A stretch of 60,000 nt of DNA, taken from Takakia lepidozioides. Its lineage: Eukaryota; Streptophyta; Takakiopsida; Takakiales; Takakiaceae. The notes under the pieces were generated by a model, which saw only the letters and a list, made by a program, of their open reading frames with translations, was not told the origin of the DNA and ran no database searches. The DNA is taken from assembly GCA_030704615.1 (NCBI GenBank), contig CM060733.1, positions 67,148,001 to 67,208,000 on the forward strand, read 5' to 3'. Both the position numbers and the translations under genes were made by a program. Below, piece by piece: positions 12,236 to 22,924 of the stretch; position 1 is the stretch's first letter; each line of letters begins with the position of its first letter.

Positions 12236-13045
12236 CATGGGTATTAGGACCTTTATTTTTACTTACAGGAGAGCCTCATGATGATCCTCAACAGGCCATG
12301 ATCTTGGGTTCCGTGAACAGAACCCTTAATCTACTAGGGATCTTCTTTAAAACTCATGTTCCTGCGGAGCAGTTAGCAGCCCTAAGCCTAAGAGCTCAAA
12401 CAAGAGTTTGAGGCTAGACTTCATCTGAGCGGGAAACCACAGTAGATGTTGAGACAAGTCTCAAACTACGGCAAGCCCTAGATGAGTCTAATGCTGCCCT
12501 GCAGCTTGAAAAAGAGAATCTAGTCAAGGCAGGCCTTGAGCAGGAACAGCTACAAGATACTCACAAACAACAACTCTATCAGTTGCAAGTCAAGCATGAG
12601 GAGGCTCTTGCATCACAACAAGTCATTAATGTTGGGTGGCAGCAACCAACTAGGAACATGTCATGCAATCTGCCACTCTGGTGGCTAAATTGGCACAAGA
12701 AGTCAAGAAGAAATCTGGGCTGTGTGCATGGGTAGAGGCACAAGCACTAGTACTAGAGCAGGAAGAACTCATTGCGGACATGAAGAATACTATTTGTCAC
12801 AAGGAGAGTACCATCCAGGAGCTGATTCACCACAATGAACAGAAGGACCAGCAACTTATACAGTTGCACCAAAAGGTCAAAGTGCGGGACAACGAACTCT
12901 CTGTAACTGAAAGAGCGTGGAAGGAAGCCAATAATATGATGGCTGCCTTTGCAGCCTTGAAGGACCATATCAGAGGAGGATAGAGAAGTTGGAATAGCAA
13001 AATGAAGCTTACAAGCTCAGAGAGGAGCAATCGCTCAGGACTTCC
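12236..13045 (+). pseudogene. Coiled-coil retroelement-like protein fragment, first copy
   Basis: The reading includes LGIFFKTHVPAEQLAALSLRAQ, then a Gln/Glu/Lys-rich coiled coil (QEQLQDTHKQQLYQLQVKHEE) and, from 12,663, LIADMKNTICHKESTIQ and WKEANNMMAAFAAL. It is homologous to the fuller minus-strand copy at 57.5-58.07 kb (QLHEAHKQQLYQM, IVDMKNTICRNEN, WKEANNLAAAYASL). Stops and frame changes split it, and element 4 starts at 13,053 just after it. Probably the N-terminal part of a gag-like protein; function unknown. Confidence 0.5.
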
Positions 13046-13515
13046 ACACAACGGGGGCTGCTATTTCATGAGCCATGAGCCATGAGCGGCATGACCCATG
13101 AGCAGAGTCGTAAGTGTCGAAAAAAACATGAGCAGGACTATTTTCCGGAAATGAATGTCCGCGGGAATAGGGTTCAGGGTGTCACGGTCATAGGGGGAGA
13201 ATGACCTCCCGATGAAGGAGGTTCGGCAATGTTTTTTAGAATTACATATTGAAAGGCAATGTTTCGCGAATGGTAGGGTGGTACTGCTCTGTACAATGGG
13301 GGCCCATTTCAGCCTACCAGCCACTTGCAAAATCCACCCACACTCCCAATCCCAAACTAAATGAGGAATGATGCATTCTGGGAACGATGGATACATAATA
13401 GAACAAAAAGAGGGCACAATGAGGTTTTTATTGATCCACATGAATTGTATTTGAAGCACGTCTACTGTGCTGATTGTGCAAACAAATCTTTAGCCCTGTG
13501 CCTTCTGAATACAAG

Positions 13516-14500
13516 TCACTTTGTCAATGGGACTTTGACTGCTCTGAAAACTAGCTCATGAGTCATCGGGCTCCTCCAGGTAAACTGGATTGCAGCCGTT
13601 GTACTGCCCCTGTTGATGTTCACCACAATGTCGTGCCCTTCAATCATACCACCATCGAATATAGAAAGCTTCACGTTTTCATCATCCACACCGATGCGAA
13701 TGTCCCCATACAATGGAGAAGAGGAGCGCACTCCTTCAGGAGTATATGTCTCTCCGATGGAGTCCACCCACGTCCACTGGCAGTAGTTCCACCGCAACAG
13801 CATAGCAGTGCGCATTCTTCTGTATGGGTGCCCGTCGTAGCTGGGAAAATCGGATCAAGGATGCGCAGGAGCCACGGACTCCTCAGACCAAGATCGTCAC
13901 CCTGCTCGAAGGCGTAGTGGCCTGGGATATACTCAAAAGCGGACAATGTTTCCACATTTGAACCAGTATCTTCTGTGTAAACTGTGTACCAGATAACGAT
14001 GTCTCCCGATGTAGCCGAATACATTGCATAATCGAAGCCTCCATAAGGGCAGTCGTCCCGGTTCCGAAAGCACGACATCCTTGCAAAGGAGGACCTGAGG
14101 ATGTCTTTGATGCTGATGACAATGACCTTGCGGACAACAACGAAGCCCTTAGATTTTTGAAATGATGAGAAGCGGAAGAGCAGTGTGGGCTCCAATAATG
14201 GAGCATCTGGGTCCCACGTACCCACCAATCATCATGTAACGTGTTCAACACGCCAACGGTGGATGAACCGATACCTCTTTCTCATCCACGGGGTATAGTT
14301 TGAAATCTGCCACCGGAGTCCATCCCCCGGATGGAAATTCGGCGCCGCATTTACATTGAAGGGGGGATGGACTTCGATGTCTCGAGTGGCTATAGGCCCA
14401 CCTGGCACTTACTGCCCATAGTTTGCATGGCACGGAAGGAAACTGAAATGGCTACATTCATGGAGCAGCCAATCTTCATCCGTGCAGGTTCCTGTAGGGG
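13516..14500 (-). pseudogene. Gene A copy in element 4
   Basis: The main readable piece is VGTWDPDAPLLEP, then DVLRSSFARMSCFRNRDDCPYGGFDYAM, GDIVIWYTVYTED and FEYIPGHYAFEQGDD. After one frameshift near the IFPSYDGHP segment it continues as MRTAMLLRWNYCQWTWVD, GDIRIGVDDENVKLSIFDGGMIEGHDIVVN and AIQFTWRS, with the stop at 13516. The TGA after EHVTR at the start of this region is shared with the other copies. Function unknown; clearly a paralogue of B. Confidence 0.7.
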
Positions 14501-14559
14501 GGAAATTTAAATGTGCCCTGGAGTGTTAGTAAGGAATTGCAGCGTTTGCTTCAACTTCT

Positions 14560-15213
14560 TCCAGCCACCGCGCTGCTGCCTCCTCCATCCAGGAGCTGCT
14601 GTCATTGAGCGTACTCCGGTAATCTTTTGCAAGGATGTCGTGCCACCGCAATCCTGCTGACTGCCCATATCATGGCCACGATTATGCTATGTTCAAACCA
14701 GAATCAGGAGACATCATTGTCTGGCTCTCTATTTTCACAGACGCTTCTGGAATCAAGCGGTAGTCTTTGCACGCAATGGAGTATTTGGAGGGCTATTACC
14801 GCTTTCAGCAAGGTGAGGGCGAGGGTCAATGCGGTCCGTGGGTCCTGAAAATTGTTGACCTCGATATACCAAGCTGGAATGGGATGCCGGACAGATCACG
14901 CACGGCCTCACTTTGGCGTTGGAACTGCTGCCAGTGGACCAGGGAGGACGGCACCGTGGAAAACTATATTCGTGGAGTTCAATCCGCTCTTCCACTGTAT
15001 GGAGACATTTGGCTGAGTTGCGAAGACGAATCGCACGGGCACATGAGGCCCACAGTCAGCTTGTCAATGTATGATGGTGGTATCATTGATGGGCATGACA
15101 TTGTCGTTAGCTCCACCAAGGGCAACAGAACGACCGCATTGCAGTTTACCTGGAGGTGCCGGTTCAGTAATGAGCTTGTTATGAGGGCTAGCGAAGTTCC
15201 GTCGACTTGGTGA
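14560..15213 (+). pseudogene. Gene B copy in element 4
   Basis: The reading is SFARMSCHRNPADCPYHGHDYAMF, SGDIIVWLSIFTDASGIKR, a TAG at 14761-14763, then MEYLEGYYRFQQGEGEGQCGPWVLKIVDLDIPSW through WRWNCCQWTRED, YGDIWLSCEDE, LSMYDGGIIDGHDIVVSS and LQFTWRC to the stop at 15213. A TAA also precedes SFARM. The 14767-15213 part is clean. An AATAAA lies at about 15,282. Divergent from gene A, about 60 bases away. Confidence 0.7.
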
Positions 15214-15492
15214 CGCCCATGTAGAAGGCGGAAGGGCTTAGATTTGTCTGGAGTTGCTAAATGTGAGATACCGTGTTCGATCAATAAAACAACCCATCGT
15301 ACCTCACTTCTGTGTGTTGTGTTTCATTGCATTCAAGAAATGCTGTAATTGGCCCACTGTTTACAATTTGTGGTCTCATTTGTACAATGTGTCTGTCCAC
15401 ATGAATATACCAGAGTCAACGATATCAGAGTCCTGAGGTGAAGGAAATCCATGTATGAGTAAAAGGAAACATGTACATGCTCAAGTCCGTCA

Positions 15493-16044
15493 TCAAAATT
15501 TCGTATTGGACAATGGAATGCGGTGCCGCATTTCCGTCCAAGGGTCTGGAATGGACAAACAACGATGTCCGTTCTGGAAATGCGGCGCCGCATTTCCATG
15601 TACGTCATCAAAATTTCTTATTGGACAATGGAATGCGGTGCCGCATTCCCATCCAGCATCATGGAATGCAGAGCTGCATTTCCGTCGATGGGTCTGGAGT
15701 TGGAAAAACGTCCATCTCCAAAATGGAAATGCGGCACCGCATTTCCATTTCCGCCATGTAAATAACATGTTCGACCTCCGCATGCAGGGTGGCATTTCCA
15801 TTTCCCTAATACTGTCGTGTCCAAAACGGAAATGCGGCACCGCATTTCCGTCGGCCGAACAGTTTCTGATGTCCAAACCAGGAGACGGAAAATTGTTCTT
15901 GCCCCGGTTTTGGAAATGCGGTGCCGCATTTCCAAACGAGGTTTTTGCAGTTCCCACATTTCCGTTCCGACATGGAAATGCGGTGCCGCATTTCCAATTT
16001 TGGGAGGGACGTGGTTTGGACGATGATGTCGTTGAGAAGCACAT
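15493..16044 (-). other. Open frame across the palindrome array of element 4 (183 codons)
   Basis: An ATG about 33 bases after the conserved TATA box opens a frame of 183 codons across the array, with recurring KCGTAFP and GNAAPHF peptides. The palindrome has no stop in any frame, so long frames here are expected by chance. The ATG and next residues (MCFS) are kept in copies 1 and 5, but those frames end early. It is either a repeat-encoded peptide or a by-product; I favour the second. Confidence 0.25.
15515..16000. repeat. GGCGCC-centred palindrome array, element 4
   Basis: About nine palindromes with arms GGAAATGCGG and CCGCATTTCC around a central CG, TG or CA are spaced roughly 50-80 bases apart. 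Linker sequences such as TTGGACAATGGAATGC and CGATGTCCGTTCTGG are shared with the arrays at 49.37-50.58 and 58.15-59.21 kb. The array lies between the B gene and the TATA box. Confidence 0.9.
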
Positions 16045-16076
16045 GGGAGAGGGGACATGAAGGACGGTGAGAATTT

Positions 16077-16086
16077 CCTTTATATA
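16077..16086 (-). promoter_or_regulatory. Conserved TATA box facing the palindrome array (element 4)
   Basis: TATATAAAGG on the minus strand, with the flanking AATTCTCTTCCAGAG also kept in copies 1 and 5. It lies after the stop of the ParB/methyltransferase gene and points into the array. Conservation in three copies is seen; promoter activity is inferred. Confidence 0.45.
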
Positions 16087-16128
16087 CTCTGGAAGAGAAT
16101 TTAAATGTACAGAGAGTTAATTAAAATT

Positions 16129-16378
16129 CTACCAATCTTGAAAATTATCACTATCGTCGTCCTGTCCTTGACTGTCCTGCTCCCCTTCCACCCCGTCATT
16201 GCCTTTCTCATGTCCAGCGGACTGCTCGTTGGCCAGGCTTTCAAAAATCCCATCTTCCCCTTGCGGAACCGACCATCTCACCTCCGTTGGGTCGTTGTCG
16301 TCCCTGTCTGCATCGCTCTCTTCCGCTGAATCACATATGAACTTTCGCACCCGTCTACCTGTCTCAGCTGCTACCAAC
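16129..16378 (-). pseudogene. Last exon of ParB/methyltransferase gene, truncated (element 4)
   Basis: It reads AETGRRVRKFICDSAEESDAD, then DPTEVRWSVPQGEDGIFESL and an acidic end DSQGQDDDSDNFQDW. The stop is at about 16,129. It matches 48.97-49.23 kb and 59.34-59.58 kb. The 5' part is replaced by element 2 at 16,379. Confidence 0.75.
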
Positions 16379-16429
16379 GGGGGGTGCTATTCCGTGAGCC
16401 TGGAGGCGTGAGCCCAGCACAGGCTCACG

Positions 16430-19400
16430 CCAGTGAAGGGTTCATTTCATCCTCAGATAGCTGCCCCTGAATTCCAAATTTTGCACCCTAAAACATTGAA
16501 ATGTTCAGCTCAAACAGTGTGCGTTGCCGCACACTGTTTGGGCTGACAGTGAAGGGTTCATTTCATCCTCAGATAGGTGCCCCTGAAGTCCAAATTTTGC
16601 ACCCTGAAACATTGAAATGTTCAGCTCAAACAGTGTGCGTTGCCGCACACTGTTTGAGCTGGCAGTGAAGGGTTCATTTCACCCTCAGATAACTGACTGC
16701 AAGACCAAATTTTGCACCCTAAAACATTGAAAAGATCTGCTCAAACAGAGTGCGTTGCCGCACACTATTTGAGCTGGCAGTGCAGGGTTCATTTCATCCT
16801 CAGATAGGTGCCCCTAAAGTCCAAATTTTGCACCCTCAAACATTGAAACGTTCAGCTCAAACAGTGTGCGGCAACGCACACTGTTTGAGCTGGCAGTGAA
16901 GGGTTCATTTCATCCTCAGATAGGTGCCCCTGAAGTCCAAATTTTGCACCCTAAAACATTGAAATGTTCAGCTCAAACAGTGTGCGTTGCCGCACACTGT
17001 TTGGGCTGACAGTGAAGGGTTCATTTCATCCTCAGATAGGTGCCCCTGAAGTCCAAATTTTGCACCCTAAAACATTGAAATGTTGAGCTCAAACAGTGTG
17101 CGTTGCCGCACCCTGTTTGAGCTGGCAGTGCAGGGTTCATTTCATCCTCAGAAATGTGCCCCTGAAGTCCAAATTTTGCACCCTAAAACATTGAAATGTT
17201 CAGCTCAAACAGTGTGCCTTGCCGCACACTGTTTGAGCTGGAAGTGAAGGGTTCATTTCACCCTCAGATAACTGACTGCAAGACCAAATTTTGCACCCTA
17301 AAACATTGAAAAGATCAGCTCGAACAGTGTGCGTTGCCGCACACTGTTTGAGCTCGCAGTGCAGGGTTCATTTCATCCTCAGATAGGTGCCCCTGAAGTC
17401 CAAATTTTGCACCCTCAAACATTGAAATGTTCAGCTCAAACAGTGTGCGTTGCCGCACATTGTTTGGTCTGACAGTGAAGGGTTCATTTCATCCTCAGAT
17501 AGGTGCCTCTGAAGTCCAAATTTTGCACCCTGAAACATTGAAATGTTCAGCTCAAACAGTGTGCGTTGCCGCACCCTGTTTGAGCTGGCAGTGCAGGGTT
17601 CATTTCATCCTCAGAAAGGTGCCCCTGAAGTCCAAATTTTGCACCCTGAAACATTGAAATGTTCAGCTCAAACAGTGTGCGTTGCCGCACACTGTTTGGG
17701 CTGACAGTGAAGGGTTCATTTCATCCTCAGATAGGTGCCCCTGAAGTCCAAATTTTGCACCCTCAAACATTGAAACGTTCAGCTCAAACAGTGTGCGGCA
17801 ACGCACACTGTTTGAGCTGGCAGTGAAGGGTTCATTTCATCCTCAGATAGGTGCCCCTGAAGTCCAAATTTTGCACCCTAAAACATTGAAATGTTCAGCT
17901 CAAACAGTGTGCGTTGCCGCACACTGTTTGGGCTGACAGTGAAGGGTTCATTTCATCCTCAGATAGGTGCCCCTGAAGTCCAAATTTTGCACCCTAAAAC
18001 ATTGAAATGTTCAGCTCAAACAGTGTGCGTTGCCGCACCCTGTTTGAGCTGGCAGTGCAGGGTTCATTTCATCCTCAGAAATGTGCCCCTGAAGTCCAAA
18101 TTTTGCACCCTAAAACATTGAAATGATCAGCTCAAACAGTGTGCCTTGCCGCACACTGTTTGAGCTGGAAGTGAAGGGTTCATTTCACCCTCAGATAACT
18201 GACTGCAAGACCAAATTTTGCACCCTAAAACATTGAAAAGATCTGCTCAAACAGTGTGCGTTGTCGCACACTGTTTGAGCTCGCAGTGCAGGGTTCATTT
18301 CATCCTCAGATAGGTGCCCCTGAAGTCCAAATTTTGCACCCTAAAACATTGAAATGTTCAGGTCAAACAGTGTGCGTTGCCGCACATTGTTTGGGCTGAC
18401 AGTGAAGGGTTCATTTCATCCTCAGATAGGTGCCCCTGAAGTCCAAATTTTGCACCCTCAAACATTGAAACGTTCAGCTCAAACAGTGTGCGGCAACGCA
18501 CACTGTTTGAGCTGGCAGTGAAGGGTTCATTTCATCCTCAGATAGGTGCCCCTGAAGTCCAAATTTTGCACCCTAAAACATTGAAATGTTCAGCTCAAAC
18601 AGTGTGCGTTGCCGCACCCTGTTTGAGCTGGCAGTGCAGGGTTCATTTCATTCTCAGAAAGGTGCCCCTGAAGTCCAGATTTTGCACCCTAAAACATTGA
18701 AATGTTCAGCTCAAACAGTGTGCGTTGCCGCACACTGTTTGGGCTGACAGTGAAGGGTTCATTTCATCCTCAGATAGGTGCCCCTGAAGTCCAAATTTTG
18801 CACCCTAAAACATTGAAATGTTCAGCTCAAACAGTGTGCGTTTCCGCACCCTGTTTGAGCTGGCAGTGCAGGGTTCATTTCATCCTCAGAAATGTGCCCC
18901 TGAAGTCCAAATTTTGCACTCTAAAACATTGAAATGTTCAGCTCAAACAGTGTGCCTTGCCGCACACTGTTTGAGCTGAAAGTGAAGGGTTCATTTCACC
19001 CTTAGATAACTGACTGCAAGACCAAATTTGGCACCCTAAAACATTGAAAAAATCTGCTCAAACAGTGTGCCTTGCCGCACACTGTTTGAGCTGGGAGTGC
19101 AGGGTTCATTTCATCCTCAGAAAGGTGCCCCTGAAGTTTAAATTTTGCACCCTAAAACATTGAAACGTTCAGCTCAAACAGTGTGCGGCAACGCACACTG
19201 TTTGAGCTGGCAGTGAAGGGTTCATTTCATCCTCAGATAGGTGCCCCTGAAGTCCAAATTTTGCACCCTCAAACATTGAAATGTTCAGCTCAAACAGTGT
19301 GCGTTGCCGCACACTGTTTGAGCTGGCAGTGAAGGGTTCATTTCACCCTCAGATAACTGACTGCAAGACAAAATTTTGCACCCTAAAACATTGAAAAGAT

Positions 19401-19615
19401 CTGCTCAAACAGTGCAGGGTTCATTTCATCCTCAGAAAGGTGCCCATGAAGTCCAAATTTTGCACCCTAAAACATTGAAATGTTCAGCTCAAACAGTGTG
19501 CGTTGCCGCACACTGTTTGGGCTGACAGTGAAGGGTTTATTTCATCCTCAGATAGGTGCCCCTGAAGTCCAGATTTTGCACCCTCAAACATTGAAACGTT
19601 CAGCTCAAACAGTGC
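16430..19615. repeat. 116-bp tandem satellite with a perfect hairpin, 28 units
   Basis: Hairpin starts fall at 16506, 16622, 16737, 16853, 16969 and so on to 19601, with a period of 116 (115 in units carrying GACTGCAAGACC). Each unit has a 17-base stem AGCTCAAACAGTGTGCG with its complement and a 4-base loop TTGC, followed by GGGTTCATTTCATCCTCAG and AAATTTTGCACCCTAAAAC. Four units (16853, 17780, 18475, 19170) have the loop inverted to GCAA. The unit at 19401 has lost 32 bases of the hairpin. The array ends at 19,615 where the SWIM-gene fragment begins. Confidence 0.97.
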
Positions 19616-19619
19616 AAGC

Positions 19620-20209
19620 ACGACATTATGACTTGCGTGTATGGAAAGCCCAAGTACGGCATACAAACAATGCCAGAGGCTCCCCCGGTGTGGCCGGTGG
19701 AACCAGGCTGCGATCTGAGTCAGGTTGAGGCCGACGCCCTTACTGCCGCAAGATTTTGGATGGTGCAGCGCACTGACATCCCCAGACAACCATTTCCGCT
19801 TCCACAGCCTCCACCACCGACCCCTGTAAGAGCAAGAACAATGTGACGCGACAGCTCTAAGCATCCTACACACCGTTGGGGGAAACCGAAGAGGCGGCGA
19901 CCTCCCTCAAAAGTGAACGAGACAAGGATGGGGAATACACTTCGGATGAACTGTACAATCCAGAGCTTGACAGAAGTGCCCCCACCAGGCTTTGGGCGTG
20001 TGCATCAGATGGCCACGGCAGGCTCAGCTGTTCGCAATGAGGTGTACACCATCACCATTTCAGAATTACCCACCTGCAACTGTACCGACTTCCAGATCAT
20101 GGCGAACAAGGGGGCATCATACTGCCCTTGCAAGCATCTGTACTACGTGTACCTAAAGAGACTCCGGTGTATTCCACAACTCATCACTTCATACATGCAC
20201 CAGGGTTGA
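19620..20209 (+). pseudogene. Transposase C-terminal fragment with SWIM zinc finger
   Basis: The reading from 19,913 contains NEVYTITISELPTCNCTDFQ, then a spacer and YCPCKHLYYVYLK. The pattern CxCxnCxH is the SWIM zinc finger, typical near the C-terminus of MULE-like transposases and some other DNA-binding proteins. The stretch 19,628-19,846 (Pro-rich end) may be an upstream exon. No DDE catalytic part is visible. It directly follows the satellite array, so the element has lost its transposase core. Confidence 0.55.
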
Positions 20210-20675
20210 GCCCCCAAGAGGTGCACACTCTTCTGAATATGGATCCAGGGGACCAGTGAGCTTGGCTTGCGGTCCCAACACAATGGTACGCCCATCCTTT
20301 TCGGATAGTAGAACTGTGCTGCTGCAAGTAGCTCTGACTCTGGCCACAAAAGGTCCGACTTATGTCTTGCCTACCAGTAACCTGTTTTGCTCGAACTAAG
20401 ATAATACTATGTCATTCACTTGTGTTTCCACATGCATGTATTTTTGTGTGTTGGAGGGTTCCTGTTTTTCTGCTCCCCCAAACTTTGCTTTCCTCATTCG
20501 ACCCCCGGCAAGGAAATGCGGCGCCGCATTTCCAAGTAACGTCGTAGGTACACATTGCATTAAATTAATGTTTTATAATGTTTTTTATTTTCAAAATTTG
20601 TACTTCTGCTCATGAAAACCGATTGGCTTGCTACTCCGCTCATGCCGCTCATGCCGCTCATGCTCATGAAATAGC
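20210..20675. other. Tail of element 2 with a solitary perfect palindrome
   Basis: It contains one perfect 22-bp palindrome at 20512-20533 (arms GGAAATGCGG / CCGCATTTCC, centre CG), outside any array, and then the GCTCATG terminal block. No gene recognised. Confidence 0.6.
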
Positions 20676-20970
20676 TAACCTCAAGACATGCATCATGCAA
20701 GGCCCCTTGGGTAGGTAAGAATAGCCTGCCATACTACAGATTCAAGACATGTATACACAAGCAACTTGATGGACCAGCCTACAGTTTATTAGATTCCAAA
20801 CATGCAACCAAGTAACCCTCTTGGGCATGACAAGACAGACTGCAACTTCATCCTATACCATGTATAATTGCCCCAAGACATGCATCATGTAAGGCATCTT
20901 GGCATGGAAGAAAGGCCTGCCATATTACAGATTCAAGATATGGACACACAAACACTTTGAGAGCCCGAGA
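20676..20970 (+). repeat. Dispersed repeat (CAAGACATGCATCATG family)
   Basis: The stretch with ATTCAAGACATGTATACAC, GATGGACCAGCCT, ATGCAACCAAGTAACCCTC and TGGGCATGACAAGACAG is nearly identical to 55,320-55,555 and matches the reverse strand of 33,689-33,990. Part of it is itself repeated within each locus. Probably the 3' tail of a retroelement; family not identified. Confidence 0.7.
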
Positions 20971-22150
20971 CCAAGCCCACTTGGCTAAAAAATAAATCAT
21001 ACATTGCAGGTGCCTGGTCTGATGGCAAAATAAGGCTGATAATCTCTGGCAAAGGTCCAGTAGAGCTTACCAACACTCTTTTCCAGGAGGCTTATGCTAG
21101 GCTTTGCAAATAAACCTCACTATGCTCCATTCCACACCAGATCCAGGCCTGAAAGAGGCCTGTCATTGCCTTATCAGGCTGCCATCTTTAAAAAAACAGG
21201 GCCTCTTCTTCCTTAGAACCTAACGGCCATTGAGGCCTTACCCATAAACCATAACTCCTCTTTAAGGCCAAAACAATACCTAGCTTAATAATCCACAGGC
21301 ACCGCTGTCAAAGATTCAAGACAAGGTAAGGTCCAGATGTTGGGCTTCAAGAGACAGGCCTGCCAGGCCGAAATGCTCCATCAAAGGCAGCAAAACAAAA
21401 GTCAAAAGTAAGCATCAACATGCCAAACCAGGAGCAAGCGGGCCGAAATTGGGGCTACAGGCAGCAACCAAGTCAAGACGCCATACACAATAGGTTCCCT
21501 TTGCCCACATCCGTATCTGCAACCTCAAGAGAATTCAAAGCAAGTAGGGATCCTCACCTGGTCCCATCACAAGCCCCCACAAAAACCAACAGGTTAGTGA
21601 GGATTGTGGAACCCCGGGTGAATCACAGACCCCTACACTTGTCATCGATGTCAACTATGAACCTCAAAAGCAAGAGAGAAAGACATAAAACAAAAGGAAC
21701 CCTAATCACCAAAAGCACCTTGAGCGATTGGGGAAGATAACTGTGCGCCATCACCACCAGCAAGCCACCTCTAGCAAAGCAAAGGAGAAGTGAAGCATAC
21801 AAGCACACTTGCTAGGTTTAAGAAGGGGAGAGAGAGATACTTCCCAACACAAGCGCTGCTGCAAAAATTAAAAGCCAGAGGAGGGAAAGAGACGATGCAT
21901 TCACAGCATTGTCTCCCGCCTGTAGGAAAAACAAAGCGCTGTCATTGCGCATCCCCAGGATATCGCCCAGCACGGGTACGATGTAGCAAACAAGGTAGCA
22001 GCAAAACGCAGACGCCATAACGCTCTCCCCGCGAGCTCAGAAGCACTGCTCGTGCTTCTTACAGCGGGAGAGACATCCTAGGGCGCTTGCCCGATTTTTC
22101 ATCTGTGCAGGATGAGCAATCAACACCACATCCTTTAAAACGAGGTTTAC
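20971..22150. other. No gene recognised between repeat and element 3
   Basis: Short ORFs without recognisable features. A purine-rich tract lies around 21.8-21.9 kb. The left terminus of element 3 begins at about 22,151. Confidence 0.3.
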
Positions 22151-22924
22151 CATTTCATGAGCAGAAACCATGAGCCATGAGCCATGAGCCGCATGAGCGG
22201 TGAGCCGAAGTCTAAGACACACGGATTTCATGAGCGGACTCCTCCAAATTTGGAAATGCGGCAGATTAAACAAGTTTTAAAATAATAGTTTTTATTTTAC
22301 CTTGCCGTTTTTGGAAGTTCCAGATCCTGTAATGCGGCGAAGATATGTTGTCAGTAACAAGTCCGCTCATGGTTTTTTAGATCCGCTCATGGAAATGAGT
22401 GACCGTGCAACGAGAAATCCAGTATACCACGGCAAAAGGACGTCGCATACTGGCCTGTATAGAGTATTCCGCGGTTTTACATGCCTTAACATTGGAATGA
22501 AGCTGACCCTTTTGCCGCGATTGAACCAATAGAGTCTGCACCAATAGAGTCTGCACTACTTCACAATTCTGTCATCTTCGGGTATTCGGCGGGAAAGGTT
22601 TGCGACTCAACTGGGAAATGCGGTGCCATATTAGGGTTCGCACGTGCGAAATTTCTAGGCGGTTTGGTGTTGGCGGAGGCCGCATCTACCAGTACAAAAA
22701 CAAATATATTATTCGGCACCTTGAAGGGAAAATTGTAGTTTTGAGAGTTGTGCTCATCATATTTCGTCTTCCGCTCATGCCAATTCCCAGCGACATGTGC
22801 AAAAATGGCGCCGAATTTTGCGGTAATAGGGTCCGTAACCGGAAAAAACCGCGACGTATTTCGCGGTAATAGGTCTCTCTGGCGAAAAATGGTGCCGAAT
22901 TCCGCGGCTATAGGTCCCCTCATG

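Larger units (their letters stand above)
13053..16378 (-). mobile_element. Element 4: inverted, 5'-truncated copy of the main element
   Basis: Read on the minus strand it holds the last exon of the ParB/methyltransferase gene, the conserved TATA box, the palindrome array, gene B, gene A and the GCTCATG terminus, whose outer end is GGGGGCTGCTATTTCATGAG at 13053. The copy is cut at 16,378 inside the coding exon, precisely where element 2 begins with GGGGGGTGCTATTCC. Order and spacing match copy 1 at 49.0-53.0 kb. Confidence 0.8.
16379..20675 (+). mobile_element. Element 2: satellite-bearing element with related termini
   Basis: The left end GGGGGGTGCTATTCCGTGAG resembles the main terminus (GGGGGCTGCTATTTCATGAG) and is followed by an inverted pair GGCGTGAGCC / GGCTCACGCC. 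The right end is GCTCATGCCGCTCATGCTC then ATGAAATAGC at 20,675. Inside are the 116-bp satellite and a SWIM-finger gene fragment. It interrupts element 4. Boundaries are inferred from terminal similarity; no target duplication was recognised. Confidence 0.6.

Noticed and set aside
15455-16060. Many overlapping ORFs on both strands with MRHRIS, GNAAPHF and KCGAAFP repeats
   Set aside because: The palindrome is free of stops in all six frames, so these are by-products of the array; the same holds at 49.3-50.7 kb and 58.1-59.2 kb.
16430-19615. CRISPR array
   Set aside because: Regular spacing, but the between-hairpin sequence is itself conserved, so there are no unique spacers, and the context is eukaryotic.
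17427-19728. Repeated 70-80 codon ORFs in the 116-bp satellite
   Set aside because: Identical frames recur because the satellite recurs; each ends within two units.
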